The notes: generated by a model not told the origin, from the sequence alone. A stretch of DNA of 64,000 bases from Candidatus Nitrotoga sp. LAW (GCA_003402315.1 QFXI01000023.1:62001-126000), one strand, 5' to 3'. Shown: positions 7,928 through 16,071, counted from the first letter of the stretch. Translations and numbers: made by a program.

Positions 7928-8539
7928 ATGACAACTCCATTTCCATATAGAAAAGAATCAAAGCTGTTTGGAGATGCGCTTCTTAAGTTGGCTCACGATT
8001 CACATCGAAATCAAATATCCCAGTATGTTTCAAATGAAAACGTGCAAAGTCTGCATCATGGAAGAGGTTGGCTCACAGTTAGGGAAAATGGGACAGAAGA
8101 AACTACGCTTGGAGAAGCTAGTGTTGAACTAAAGGTCGATTACACAAGCATTGCCAACAATGATATTCAAACTTTATTTAAATTTATAAGCGATTTTGTC
8201 GAGGGATTTACATCGCAAATTGTTGCAAAGATGTTTAAGACACTTAGTGATGCCTGCGACAAGTCTGGAAATGTTGTTAAACAATCAGACCATACATCTA
8301 AAGCTGCGGCCTTCTTAGCAACCTTAAAAACAATCGAATTCAGTGTGAATGAAAATGGGGAAGTAGAACTACCTCAATTGCACATCCCACCTGATGGTGC
8401 ACAAGCTTTTTTTGACGAGCTTAACTCCCAAGGCGAAGAATTCAATAATGAAGTTGCAATAATCAAAAAAGAAAAATCTGCGGCTGCAATAGAAAAAGAA
8501 AGAAGCAGGTTATCTAAATACAAGGCGATTAACCTGTGA
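7928..8539 (+). CDS. 203-aa protein of unknown family, first gene of the caspase operon
   Basis: I recognise no domain. The product is soluble, with no signal peptide or membrane helix. Residues 60-100 look like alternating strand and helix (SVELKVDY, then a helix with FKFISDFVEGF), and residues 165-200 form a charged helix, probably a coiled coil. Its TGA overlaps the GTG start of the caspase-like gene (GTGA), so the two are made together. It may be the sensor, substrate or inhibitor of the protease. Codon use and AT content match the caspase gene and differ from the GC-richer flanks. Confidence 0.75.
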   Translation: MTTPFPYRKESKLFGDALLKLAHDSHRNQISQYVSNENVQSLHHGRGWLTVRENGTEETTLGEASVELKVDYTSIANNDIQTLFKFISDFVEGFTSQIVAKMFKTLSDACDKSGNVVKQSDHTSKAAAFLATLKTIEFSVNENGEVELPQLHIPPDGAQAFFDELNSQGEEFNNEVAIIKKEKSAAAIEKERSRLSKYKAINL

Positions 8540-10413
8540 AGAGCTATCTTCTATCTATCGGTTGTAATGATTATGCGTCAGAGACTTTGAATAATCTGAC
8601 TGGAGCAGAAAATGACGCAACAAACGTATACAACCAATTAGTCCTTTCCGAATACTCCATTTACGATAAAAATGTATCGAAGATTTTATTATCGCCAAGC
8701 TTATCAGATGTAAAGAGTGCGCTTGAATCTATCCTATGTGATTTTCAAACATCTGACATTTTCACCCTTTTCTTTGCTGGTCACGGCGGCGTTCTTACAG
8801 GCACTTATTATCTATGCACTAGTGATACTCGACTTGATCGAATGAATTTCTCCGCTTTTTCGCTAACTGAAATCCTTCGCATAGTATCTTCATCAGGTGT
8901 TAAGCATGTAAATCTAGTAATTGATGCATGTAATACCGGCGGTCTTGTTAATGATCTAACCTCAATCATCAAGCCGGAAATCATGGGGGCCAAAGGTAGC
9001 TTTGGTATTGCGATACTGGCTGCTGCCGCATCAGATGAAAATGCAGGTGAGGTGGCAGGCCAAGGATTGTTAACAAGCGCACTAATAGATTGCCTAAATG
9101 GGACGAGGCGAGTAACGGGTGATACCGAATTTTTAGATTTGGTTACTGTTGGTAGAGTTATATCGGCAGATTTTGTTGTGAATACCCCGCAGCAAACCCC
9201 TTCTTCATGGGGCATTAATCTTTATGGGCCAAGCATATTCGCAAAGAATCCTTTTTATAACTCTGATGAAGTAATAAATGCGTATGAATTTTCATATATA
9301 CCACCTGCATCAAGGCTAGGGAAACTAATACATGGTTCGAGAAAGGAGTTTTGGGAAGCACTCGAAAAAATCGATGATGCTGATAGCGCAAGCCTACTAC
9401 TACGGTCTTTTCAAAGACTGCTTAAAGGTACAGATAGCATTAATGACGCACTAGCGTTAATTACAGGCATTGGATATCAATTTGTAGAGCAAGTCGATGC
9501 GTCATCTAATTTAAGTAAGCTAGAACTCATTAATGTAATGCTGGTCGCCTTAATGCCTTACATAGGCAATAGCAAAGTAAACGTTGAGGTAGATAAGCTG
9601 ATAAGCGCATATAGCCGTATGGGTGGAGTTTGTTTAAATGCCCTCCACCAACAAATGAATGGGGATAATCAATTATTGATATATAAGGAAGGCAAAGGAA
9701 TTGACGTATTGGCAAATTATTTTTATTTGCCAATACGTATATCCAAGATATTAGGCTTAATTTCGCAATTAGCTTTAATTGATCAGAAGCATTTGCCAGA
9801 AGTAAGAAGCCTTCTTCAAATGATATTAGAATCATATTCTAACCACCTTCTGTGTATGTGCGACAGCCAAGCACCATATCTTTATGTGTTTTTCAAAACA
9901 TTCTTGAAGTTTGGTATTGAGGAGGAAGCAAAGCCACTTCTTACTGGATATCTGTTTGATTATCTGCAAATGCACGGACAAGTTTCGCGCTTAAATATAC
10001 AGCCAGAAAAGGTATTTCACTTTCTACTGCAACGCAATACACAGCGCAAGATAAACGCTGATCTTGTTGCCCAACCAGACGAGTTAGGCACAGCATTATT
10101 ACTTGCTTCTACGGATTACGGAATTGCAGATGATCTTGACGAACAAATTCACGCCCTTGATAGGCGCAGCTTCCTTCTTTTTATACCGTCCAGTTACAAA
10201 GATTTTTGTGATAATTTAATAAGGGATGGTCAGAACTTAGTGCTGCGCTGTGGTTTTGATTTTTGGAGCGCTCACACATTTAAGCAGATATGCTCAACAC
10301 ATATTGAGCAATATTCAAAAAGCAATTTCAAAGATATCAGTGACCCCCAACTATTTTGCTGCATAGCCAGCTCATTTATTCAGCCAGACAGATTACCGAT
10401 AATGCTTAGATGA
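8536..10413 (+). CDS. Caspase-like (peptidase C14) protein with large C-terminal domain
   Basis: The N-terminal ~240 residues are a caspase/metacaspase p20-like domain: SIGCNDY at the first strand, FFAGHGG with catalytic His83, and VIDACNTGG with catalytic Cys132; ILAAAASDENAGE follows as in the fold. The rest, about residues 250-625, is a helix-rich region without a motif I know, possibly repeats that sense a trigger or recruit a target. The gene starts with GTG overlapping the upstream stop. Bacterial caspase-like proteases occur as effectors in defence and cell-death systems, so such a role is inferred for this pair. No TIR, cyclase or gasdermin-like partner was recognised nearby. Confidence 0.82.
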   Translation: MKSYLLSIGCNDYASETLNNLTGAENDATNVYNQLVLSEYSIYDKNVSKILLSPSLSDVKSALESILCDFQTSDIFTLFFAGHGGVLTGTYYLCTSDTRLDRMNFSAFSLTEILRIVSSSGVKHVNLVIDACNTGGLVNDLTSIIKPEIMGAKGSFGIAILAAAASDENAGEVAGQGLLTSALIDCLNGTRRVTGDTEFLDLVTVGRVISADFVVNTPQQTPSSWGINLYGPSIFAKNPFYNSDEVINAYEFSYIPPASRLGKLIHGSRKEFWEALEKIDDADSASLLLRSFQRLLKGTDSINDALALITGIGYQFVEQVDASSNLSKLELINVMLVALMPYIGNSKVNVEVDKLISAYSRMGGVCLNALHQQMNGDNQLLIYKEGKGIDVLANYFYLPIRISKILGLISQLALIDQKHLPEVRSLLQMILESYSNHLLCMCDSQAPYLYVFFKTFLKFGIEEEAKPLLTGYLFDYLQMHGQVSRLNIQPEKVFHFLLQRNTQRKINADLVAQPDELGTALLLASTDYGIADDLDEQIHALDRRSFLLFIPSSYKDFCDNLIRDGQNLVLRCGFDFWSAHTFKQICSTHIEQYSKSNFKDISDPQLFCCIASSFIQPDRLPIMLR

Positions 10414-10427
10414 AAATACCAACTAAT

Positions 10428-10500
10428 GGGGTCAGCATCAAATTACTTTTTGAAGCACTTGCAACCCACGTCACCGAATAAGTAATGTGAAGCTGACCCC
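10428..10500. repeat. Imperfect 19-bp inverted repeat, GGGGTCAGC type
   Basis: GGGGTCAGCATCAAATTAC (10428-10446) faces GTAATGTGAAGCTGACCCC (10482-10500), with two mismatches across 19 bp. The outer CTGACCC matches motifs at 7756 and 7881. It could be a REP-like element or the end of an element that carried the caspase operon. Confidence 0.7.
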
Positions 10501-10569
10501 TTTAAATCGGTTATTTCTTTAACGCCTTTACGGCATCGACCAGCAGCAAGAACTGGTACCGGCGTCAAG

Positions 10570-10593
10570 TTCAATTTTCATCATGCCAACCTA
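10570..10593. repeat. 24-bp repeat, right copy
   Basis: Identical to 6976-6999; see that entry. On the minus strand this copy reads ATGATGAAAATTGAACTT and then a short out-of-family frame. Confidence 0.75.
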
Positions 10594-10651
10594 AGTAATA
10601 AACAATTCGACTCCGGTTCTTTTTGTTTTGTTGACGGACATTAGTCGGCAA

Positions 10652-11047
10652 TCAGGCAAATGGATTTTTGACCACCAAGCCGTCAATCTTCATCCCGCTT
10701 TGCATGTCCTCGGACAGCAACGTTTTTGCTCCGGACAAAATTGCTGCCGCGCATATGTGCGCGTCATAAATTGAAAGCTGAAAACGCTTGGCAATTTGCA
10801 CCGCCCTTTCATGCGATTCGACAGTGAGCGGGACGACGTCGCACGCGGCCTTAATTGCCAACAACACCGCATCAATTTCTTCCCAGCTCATTTTGAGTTT
10901 GCGTAGACAAACGGAAGTCACTTCGTTGAGCACCTGCACGCTGATGATACCGCCCTTGTTCAGCATGGCTTCGGCGCGGTCGGCCTTGGCGGCATCGCCG
11001 GACAGCAAATACAACACTACATTACTGTCGATAAAAACCGTGCTCAC
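10652..11047 (-). CDS. PIN-domain toxin, VapC type
   Basis: The 131-residue product is a PIN-domain ribonuclease. The acidic metal-binding set is visible: Asp7 in FIDSN, Glu42 in VLNEV, Asp95 in IYDAHI and Asp114 in SEDMQ. VapC toxins cleave tRNA or rRNA and are blocked by the partner antitoxin. The start overlaps the antitoxin stop by 4 nt. All four catalytic acids are present, so it is likely active. Confidence 0.85.
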   Translation of the reverse strand: MSTVFIDSNVVLYLLSGDAAKADRAEAMLNKGGIISVQVLNEVTSVCLRKLKMSWEEIDAVLLAIKAACDVVPLTVESHERAVQIAKRFQLSIYDAHICAAAILSGAKTLLSEDMQSGMKIDGLVVKNPFA

Positions 11048-11286
11048 TTGGCAGGTGTCCGCTCGTTGGCCTCAAGCCGGTCAAAGTGAAAATCGGCAGG
11101 CAGCCGACCGCGAAACTGCCGCAAGCGCGCCAGCAATTCCTTTACATCTTTCTTCTTCGAAACTTCAAAAGTTCTGGAATCGACGGCATGCAAAGAAATC
11201 TCCTCGCCCTCTTTTAAATCCAGCGCCTGCACCAGCACGGCGGGCAACCTGACCGCCAATGAGTTTCCCCATTTTGCAACTTGCAT
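11044..11286 (-). CDS. AbrB/MazE-fold antitoxin
   Basis: The 80-residue protein begins MQVAKWGNSLAVRLP, the signature of the SpoVT/AbrB swapped-hairpin DNA-binding domain (1-50). The C-terminal half, with FRGRLPADFHFDR, should wrap the PIN toxin. AAGGAG lies 7 nt before the ATG. It should repress its own promoter through the palindrome just upstream. Confidence 0.85.
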   Translation of the reverse strand: MQVAKWGNSLAVRLPAVLVQALDLKEGEEISLHAVDSRTFEVSKKKDVKELLARLRQFRGRLPADFHFDRLEANERTPAK

Positions 11287-11301
11287 GATTTACTCCTTGT
11301 G

Positions 11302-11327
11302 GATATACATATTAAAGTTAGTATATC
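11302..11327 (-). promoter_or_regulatory. Palindromic operator of the PIN/AbrB pair
   Basis: GATATAC and GTATATC form a 7-bp dyad with a 12-nt centre, ending 16 nt upstream of the antitoxin ATG. TATACT within it reads as a -10 on the minus strand. AbrB-type antitoxins bind such sites to autoregulate. Confidence 0.55.
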
Positions 11328-11454
11328 ATGATGCTTGGGTTGTTGGCATTGCAACATTTGGAGAAGCAAGGTAGCTGGAGCAGAAGGTGGCAGCCATGCC
11401 AAAGCCGACCCTGTTAAAATCCCCACTTTCTTACACCTTCCTGACCCGCCGCTC

Positions 11455-14124
11455 ATGACCCAAAAATCGACCCTAAAACCACACGTCACCATCCATCGCA
11501 AAGACTACACTGCCCCGGCTTATTGGGTGAACACCGTTGAAATCGGTTTCGATCTCGCCCCCGCGGCAACGCGTGTGTCCACGCGCATCACCCTGCAGCG
11601 CAATAGCAAATCGCCCAACAGGGATGTGGAGCTGCTGGGCGACGGCGTCAAGCTGGTGGCCTTGCGCATGAATGGCAAGACGCTCCGCAAAGGTGTTAAG
11701 GGTTACTCAATAGCAGACGGTAAATTGCGCATCGCCAACGCACCGGACGAGATCACGCTGGAGATCGAGACACTGGTTGAGCCCGAGAAGAATACTTCGA
11801 TGATGGGGCTGTATATTTCCAACGGCAATTTCTTTACCCAATGCGAGGCGGAAGGTTTCCGCAAGATCACCTGGTTCCCCGATCGCCCGGACGTGATGGC
11901 GAAATACACGGTGATGCTGCGCGGCGACAAGAAAAAATATCCGGTGTTGCTGTCCAATGGCAACCTGATCGAACAGGGTGACCTGCCCAAAGGCCGCCAC
12001 TATACCAAGTGGGAAGACCCGTTCAAGAAGCCTTCCTATCTGTTTGCGCTGGTGGCAGGCAAGCTGGTGTGCCAGGAAGAAAAATTCAAATTAAATAGTG
12101 GACGAAAAGTGCTGCTGCAAGTGTGGGTGGAGCCGGGCAATCTGGACAAGACGCAACATGCGATGGATTCGCTCAAGCACAGCATCCGCTGGGATCAGGA
12201 ACGCTACGGGCTGGAGCTGGATCTGGACCGTTTCATGATCGTTGCGGTGGGCGACTTCAACATGGGCGCGATGGAAAACAAGGGCCTGAATATCTTCAAC
12301 ACCAAGTATGTGCTGGCCAACCCCAGCATCGCCACCGATACCGATTACGCCAATATCGAGGCGGTGGTCGGCCATGAATACTTTCATAATTGGACCGGCA
12401 ACCGCGTGACCTGCCGCGACTGGTTTCAGTTGTCGTTGAAGGAAGGGCTGACCGTGTTCCGCGACCAGGAATTCTCCGCCGACATGATCGGCACGGACAG
12501 CGGTCGCGCGGTGAGTCGCATCGAAAATGTGCGCATGCTGCGCCAGGTGCAGTTTTCCGAAGATGCGGGGCCGATGGCCCATGCAGTGCGGCCGGACAGT
12601 TTTGTGGAGATCAGCAATTTCTACACGGTTACGATTTATGAAAAAGGTGCCGAGGTGGTGCGCATGTACCAGACCCTGCTGGGGCGTGACGGCTTCCGCA
12701 AGGGCATGGACCTGTACTTTGCACGGCATGACGGGCAGGCGGTTAGCTGCGACGATTTCCGCGCGGCGATGGCACACAGCAGCGGGCGCGACCTCGCCCA
12801 GTTTGAGCGCTGGTATAGCCAGCCCGGCACGCCGCAGCTCAAAGTGCTAAGCCACTACGACGCGGCCAAACAGACTTATGAATTGACGCTCAGCCAGCGC
12901 TGCAAGCCCGCCGCCGGACAAAAGAAGCCGCTGCCTTTCCATATCCCCGTTGCGGTTGGCCTGCTCGATGACCGGGGCCGCGACATGGCGCTGACTCTTG
13001 AGGGTGCAGCCTCTGCAAAACCTGCCACCACCTGCGTGTTGGAGCTGACCAAGGCAAAACAGACTTTCATCTTTAACCGCGTCACCACCAAACCCACGCC
13101 TTCCTTGCTGCGCAACTTCTCTGCGCCGGTGGTGATGGAATATGACTATTCCGATCAGGAGCTGGCGCAGCTGATGGCGCATGACAGCGATGCCTTTAAC
13201 CGTTGGGAGGCCGGGCAACGCCTGGCGATGCAACGTCTGTTGATTCTGATCAAACAGGTGCAGGCGGGTGAAAAGCTGACGCTGGATGAGCTGTTCATCA
13301 ACGCCTTGCGCACCACGCTCATCGACACGGCGCTGGATCCGTCTTTCCGCGAGGTAGTGCTGACGCTGCCTTCTGAATTGATGCTGGCCGAACAGTGCGA
13401 AGTGATCGACCCGCAGGCGATCCACACTGCGCGCCAGTTCATGCGCAAGACGATCTCTGAAAGACTCAAGGCCGATTTCATCGCCGTCTATGCAGCCAAC
13501 CTGACCCCCGGCAAATACAGCCCCGATGCAAAATCGGCCGGCAAGCGCGGCCTGAAAAACCTGTGCCTGTCTTATCTTTTGGGTTGGGAAGATGAATCCA
13601 CGCTGCAATTGGCTCACGTGCAGATCGACGCCGCCGACAATATGACCGACCGCCTGGCCGCGCTGATGGCGCTGGTCAACACCGGCAGCAAGACGGCACA
13701 ACAGCCATTGAAAAACTTTTATCGGGATTTCAAAAACGAGGCGCTGGTGGTGGACAAATGGTTCAGCCTGCAGGCGACCGCGATGCATACCGATGTAACA
13801 GCGGTGCGCAAGCTGATGACCCATCCCGCGTTCACGCTGAAAAATCCCAACCGCGCACGCAGCCTGATCTCCAGTTTTTGCAACGGCAACCCGTCACAGT
13901 TCCATGCAGCGGATGGCAGCGGCTATACCTTCTGGACAGAGCAGGTGATCGCGTTGAACAAGCTCAATCCGCAGGTGGCCGCACGTTTGGTACGCACGCT
14001 GGATCACTGGAAAAAATACCAGCCTGCGCTGAAACAACAGATGCAGGCCGCGTTGCAGAAAGTTGCCGCAACCAAAGGCTTGTCCAAGGATGTGCAGGAG
14101 GTGGTATTCAAGACGTTGGGGTGA
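11455..14124 (+). CDS. pepN: Aminopeptidase N (M1 zinc metallopeptidase)
   Basis: The 889-residue product is a full-length M1 aminopeptidase, close to the usual ~870-880. GAMENKG at 271-277 is the exopeptidase motif that holds the free N terminus; HEYFH at 307-311 with Glu330 gives the HExxH-18-E zinc site. It removes N-terminal residues from peptides in the cytoplasm during protein turnover. The start MTQKSTLKPH is the family-like N terminus; an in-frame extension to 11335 is unsupported. It is divergent from the PIN/AbrB pair and monocistronic. Confidence 0.95.
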   Translation: MTQKSTLKPHVTIHRKDYTAPAYWVNTVEIGFDLAPAATRVSTRITLQRNSKSPNRDVELLGDGVKLVALRMNGKTLRKGVKGYSIADGKLRIANAPDEITLEIETLVEPEKNTSMMGLYISNGNFFTQCEAEGFRKITWFPDRPDVMAKYTVMLRGDKKKYPVLLSNGNLIEQGDLPKGRHYTKWEDPFKKPSYLFALVAGKLVCQEEKFKLNSGRKVLLQVWVEPGNLDKTQHAMDSLKHSIRWDQERYGLELDLDRFMIVAVGDFNMGAMENKGLNIFNTKYVLANPSIATDTDYANIEAVVGHEYFHNWTGNRVTCRDWFQLSLKEGLTVFRDQEFSADMIGTDSGRAVSRIENVRMLRQVQFSEDAGPMAHAVRPDSFVEISNFYTVTIYEKGAEVVRMYQTLLGRDGFRKGMDLYFARHDGQAVSCDDFRAAMAHSSGRDLAQFERWYSQPGTPQLKVLSHYDAAKQTYELTLSQRCKPAAGQKKPLPFHIPVAVGLLDDRGRDMALTLEGAASAKPATTCVLELTKAKQTFIFNRVTTKPTPSLLRNFSAPVVMEYDYSDQELAQLMAHDSDAFNRWEAGQRLAMQRLLILIKQVQAGEKLTLDELFINALRTTLIDTALDPSFREVVLTLPSELMLAEQCEVIDPQAIHTARQFMRKTISERLKADFIAVYAANLTPGKYSPDAKSAGKRGLKNLCLSYLLGWEDESTLQLAHVQIDAADNMTDRLAALMALVNTGSKTAQQPLKNFYRDFKNEALVVDKWFSLQATAMHTDVTAVRKLMTHPAFTLKNPNRARSLISSFCNGNPSQFHAADGSGYTFWTEQVIALNKLNPQVAARLVRTLDHWKKYQPALKQQMQAALQKVAATKGLSKDVQEVVFKTLG

Positions 14125-14200
14125 GGGAAATCAAAGGGGCTAGCAGCCCCCATGTTCCCTTAAATTCTTGCAATTTGCATGATGAACCTCCTATCTATAT

Positions 14201-14227
14201 CCGGCAGTGGAGTGAATCCACCGCCGG
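14201..14227. terminator. Hairpin between convergent pepN and hsp20
   Basis: CCGGCAGTGGA and TCCACCGCCGG pair over 11 bp with one mismatch around GTGAA. It lies between convergent genes, a usual place for a terminator, but lacks a T run on either strand. Confidence 0.4.
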
Positions 14228-14236
14228 GTGATGAGA

Positions 14237-14611
14237 TCAGGTAGCCTGCACTACGATTCGGCGCGGCTGGGCATGCTCGGCCTTCGGAATGCGCAATTCC
14301 AGCACGCCATGTCGGAATCCTGCCGATACCTTGTCGCCATCCAGTTCCCGCGACAGGGTGAATACCCGGCGGTAACGCGATAGATCGACTTCAGCGTGGA
14401 TCGCCTCCATGTTCGGCGGGGAATTTATTTCCAGCTCGCCTTCCAGAATCAGATTGTCGCCTTCTACATGGATGGACAACTTTTCTTTTGGCACTCCAGG
14501 TAGATCGGCATACAGTGTGATGCCGGTCGCATCTTCAACTACGTTCACTGCAGGGCGCATGGCTGCACTCTCTTCACTCGCATTTTCACGCTTGATGACT
14601 TTCTCGTTCAT
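14237..14611 (-). CDS. Small heat-shock protein (Hsp20), second of pair
   Basis: The 124-residue protein has an alpha-crystallin domain over about residues 22-115, with YADLPGVPKEKLSIHVEGDN and the late LELRIPKAE. Hsp20 proteins hold unfolding proteins without ATP. AAAGGAGAACACC precedes the ATG at 14611 (MNEKV), which I prefer to an upstream start that would overlap the first hsp20. The gap to that gene is 14 nt, so they share a transcript. The C-terminal tail lacks a clear IxI motif (it ends RRIVVQAT). Confidence 0.88.
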   Translation of the reverse strand: MNEKVIKRENASEESAAMRPAVNVVEDATGITLYADLPGVPKEKLSIHVEGDNLILEGELEINSPPNMEAIHAEVDLSRYRRVFTLSRELDGDKVSAGFRHGVLELRIPKAEHAQPRRIVVQAT

Positions 14612-14625
14612 GGTGTTCTCCTTTG

Positions 14626-15045
14626 TCATTGAACTGAAATCCGGCGCGATTGGGCAGCTTCCCTGCGCGCCACGCAGACGTGTAGCACGCCATCGCGATA
14701 ACTGGCCGTAGTCGAATTCGGCTCGATGTCGTCCGGCAGCGATACGACACGTCGGAAACGCCCGGAGAAATGTTCGCCAATATGTATGGTCGCTCCCTCA
14801 GGCGGCACTATGTTTTTGCGCTCGCCACTGATGGTCAGCACGCCATTCTCGACTTGCACATCGAATTCCTCCGGTGTCATGCCGGGCGCAAAGGCATAGA
14901 CCTCAACCGACTTCGGTGTTGTGCCAACGTTCATGGCCGGATAGCCTGGCGCCGCACCACGAATGCTGGGGGAACCGCCAAACTCACGCTGTAACCGCTC
15001 CAGTTCCGTGAACAGATCGCGGGGAAAAATACCTCGATAATGCAT
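14626..15045 (-). CDS. Small heat-shock protein (Hsp20), first of pair
   Basis: The 139-residue product (MHYRGIFPRDLF) has an alpha-crystallin domain at about 45-135, including YAFAPGMTPEEFDVQVENG and SGERK. It is more hydrophobic at its N terminus than its partner, and the two may co-assemble. AAAGGAGACATC sets the start at 15045; a longer frame reaching 15150 would run through the promoter. A sigma32-like promoter lies upstream. Confidence 0.88.
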   Translation of the reverse strand: MHYRGIFPRDLFTELERLQREFGGSPSIRGAAPGYPAMNVGTTPKSVEVYAFAPGMTPEEFDVQVENGVLTISGERKNIVPPEGATIHIGEHFSGRFRRVVSLPDDIEPNSTTASYRDGVLHVCVARREAAQSRRISVQ

Positions 15046-15094
15046 GATGTCTCCTTTCAACAGGTAAATGCTGGCAGGATTGCCATACCCCGCA

Positions 15095-15123
15095 ATCTGT
15101 GGACACGAACATAAATTTTCAAG
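15095..15123 (-). promoter_or_regulatory. Sigma32-like heat-shock promoter of the hsp20 pair
   Basis: On the minus strand CTTGAAA (15123-15117) is followed after 14 bp by CCACAGAT (15102-15095). The sigma32 consensus is CTTGAAA, 11-16 bp, CCCCATNT: the -35 matches 7 of 7 and the -10 six of seven defined bases or nearly so. Its place about 50 nt ahead of hsp20 fits. Confidence 0.55.
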
Positions 15124-15151
15124 TGCTTGAAAGTGGAAAAATTTGACCATG

Positions 15152-15339
15152 TATAGGGCACCTCTAAAAATTTAGCGTTCTAAACAAGACTAGGCGCGAA
15201 TAAAAAATGTTGACGCAGCATATATATTGATATGTAAGGAAACATTTTTTGTGAGCAACAAAGTATTGTGACGAGACGGGTTAAGCAGGCAATCCCCGAA
15301 GGGGATGCTCGCAAATCTGAATTTTAGAGGTGCCCTATA
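15152..15339. mobile_element. MITE-like element with 18-bp terminal inverted repeats
   Basis: TATAGGGCACCTCTAAAA at 15152-15169 is matched perfectly, inverted, at 15322-15339. The 188-bp unit has no ORF. The GGGCACCTCTAAAA end resembles IS5-group termini, so it is probably a non-autonomous derivative moved by such a transposase. It sits directly behind the heat-shock promoter. Confidence 0.75.
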
Positions 15340-15344
15340 GCCAA

Positions 15345-15373
15345 GTAGGGTGGGCACGTTTTTGTGCCCACGC
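15345..15373. repeat. REP hairpin, left of RAYT
   Basis: GTAGGGTGGGCACG and the rest of this 29-bp unit fold on themselves (GTGGGCAC with GTGCCCAC). It is the inverted copy, with one mismatch, of 15952-15980 across the RAYT gene. Confidence 0.85.
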
Positions 15374-15381
15374 AGGCAACG

Positions 15382-15924
15382 TTAATCATACCCCAGCACA
15401 GTACTTTCCATCGCAACAGCCCAGTCATGCGCATATATCCCATCACGCACATAGCGGTGAAATGTCGAATGAGGCCAATCAACCGCGCGTTGACCATGCC
15501 CGTGTTTAACCGGATTGAAATGAATGTAATCGAGATGGCGGGCAAAATCATTTTCATCACGAATTTGGTATTCCCAAAATCGCCGTTGCCAGATAGTCGA
15601 TTCACGATGTTTGAGTTTTGATGCAGTCACCCAGTCGGCACGACGATAATCTTCTCTGCAGGCCAAAGAAACCGCTCGCTTGATCATCATCCAACGGGTG
15701 GGAAAATCGGCATCACCGTCAGGTAATGTCCACACGCAATGTAAATGGTCGGGCAACAATACCCATGCATCAATGACGAAAGGACGCGCCACACGTACCG
15801 TTTCGATTGCAGCGCGCAAGGCGTTACGAATCGCTTCGTCACATAGAATCGGCTGCCGCCGGTAAGCGACCACCGTAAAGAAATAGCTTGAACCTGCAGC
15901 CATTGCGCGGCGATAACGTGACAT
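15382..15924 (-). CDS. REP-associated tyrosine transposase (RAYT)
   Basis: The 180-residue protein is a Y1/HUH single-strand transposase of the IS200-like RAYT class. The metal-binding HUH is His60-Leu-His62 in LLPDHLHCVW and the nucleophile is Tyr133 in HLDYIHFNPVKHG. Such enzymes cut and join REP hairpin sequences. Inverted REP hairpins lie immediately on both sides, so the unit 15345-15980 is a complete REP-RAYT module. No frameshift is seen, so it may be active. Confidence 0.9.
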   Translation of the reverse strand: MSRYRRAMAAGSSYFFTVVAYRRQPILCDEAIRNALRAAIETVRVARPFVIDAWVLLPDHLHCVWTLPDGDADFPTRWMMIKRAVSLACREDYRRADWVTASKLKHRESTIWQRRFWEYQIRDENDFARHLDYIHFNPVKHGHGQRAVDWPHSTFHRYVRDGIYAHDWAVAMESTVLGYD

Positions 15925-15951
15925 AGCCGTTTACTCTAAAATGACGAATCC

Positions 15952-15980
15952 GCGTGGGCACAAAGACGTGCCCACCCTAC
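15952..15980. repeat. REP hairpin, right of RAYT
   Basis: Inverted partner of 15345-15373 (28 of 29 bp). It begins 27 nt upstream of the RAYT start codon, so it could also affect RAYT expression. Its outer edge, CACCCTAC, abuts the attC-like sequence at 15982-16049. Confidence 0.85.
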
Positions 15981-15981
15981 A

Positions 15982-16049
15982 TGGCTGCGCGGCTTTATCG
16001 CGCAGCGTCCAGCGACCGAAGGGAACGAGGTTGAGCGCCATGTTAGGGC
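15982..16049 (+). repeat. attC-like recombination site, left part possibly lost
   Basis: A GCTGCGCG/CGCGCAGC hairpin is followed by GGTTGAGCGCCATGTTAGGGC. The final GTTAGGG fits the R' box (GTTRRRY) of integron attC sites, and GCCAT mirrors ATGGC at the left. The left R'' box would need CCCTAAC but reads CCCTAC and is shared with the REP end, as though the REP module had landed there. No integrase gene is in the window. Confidence 0.35.
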
Positions 16050-16071
16050 TTTTTATTTGGAGTACCACTCA

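Larger units (their letters stand above)
10414..10651. other. Repeat-bearing spacer after the caspase operon
   Basis: It carries the inverted repeat at 10428-10500 and the right copy of the 24-bp repeat. A minus-strand frame at 10511-10564 encodes RRYQFLLLVDAVKALKK and then a stop, which looks like the C-terminal tail of a lost gene. No complete gene is seen. Confidence 0.4.

Noticed and set aside
11335-11454. N-terminal extension of pepN to 11335
   Set aside because: The extra 40 residues are unlike the family and cover the upstream region of the divergent PIN/AbrB pair; the ATG at 11455 gives the expected N terminus.
12847-13824. 325-codon minus-strand ORF (and 12091-12777) inside pepN
   Set aside because: They lie wholly antisense to a well-supported aminopeptidase with all catalytic motifs; long open antisense frames are expected from its GC-rich codon use.
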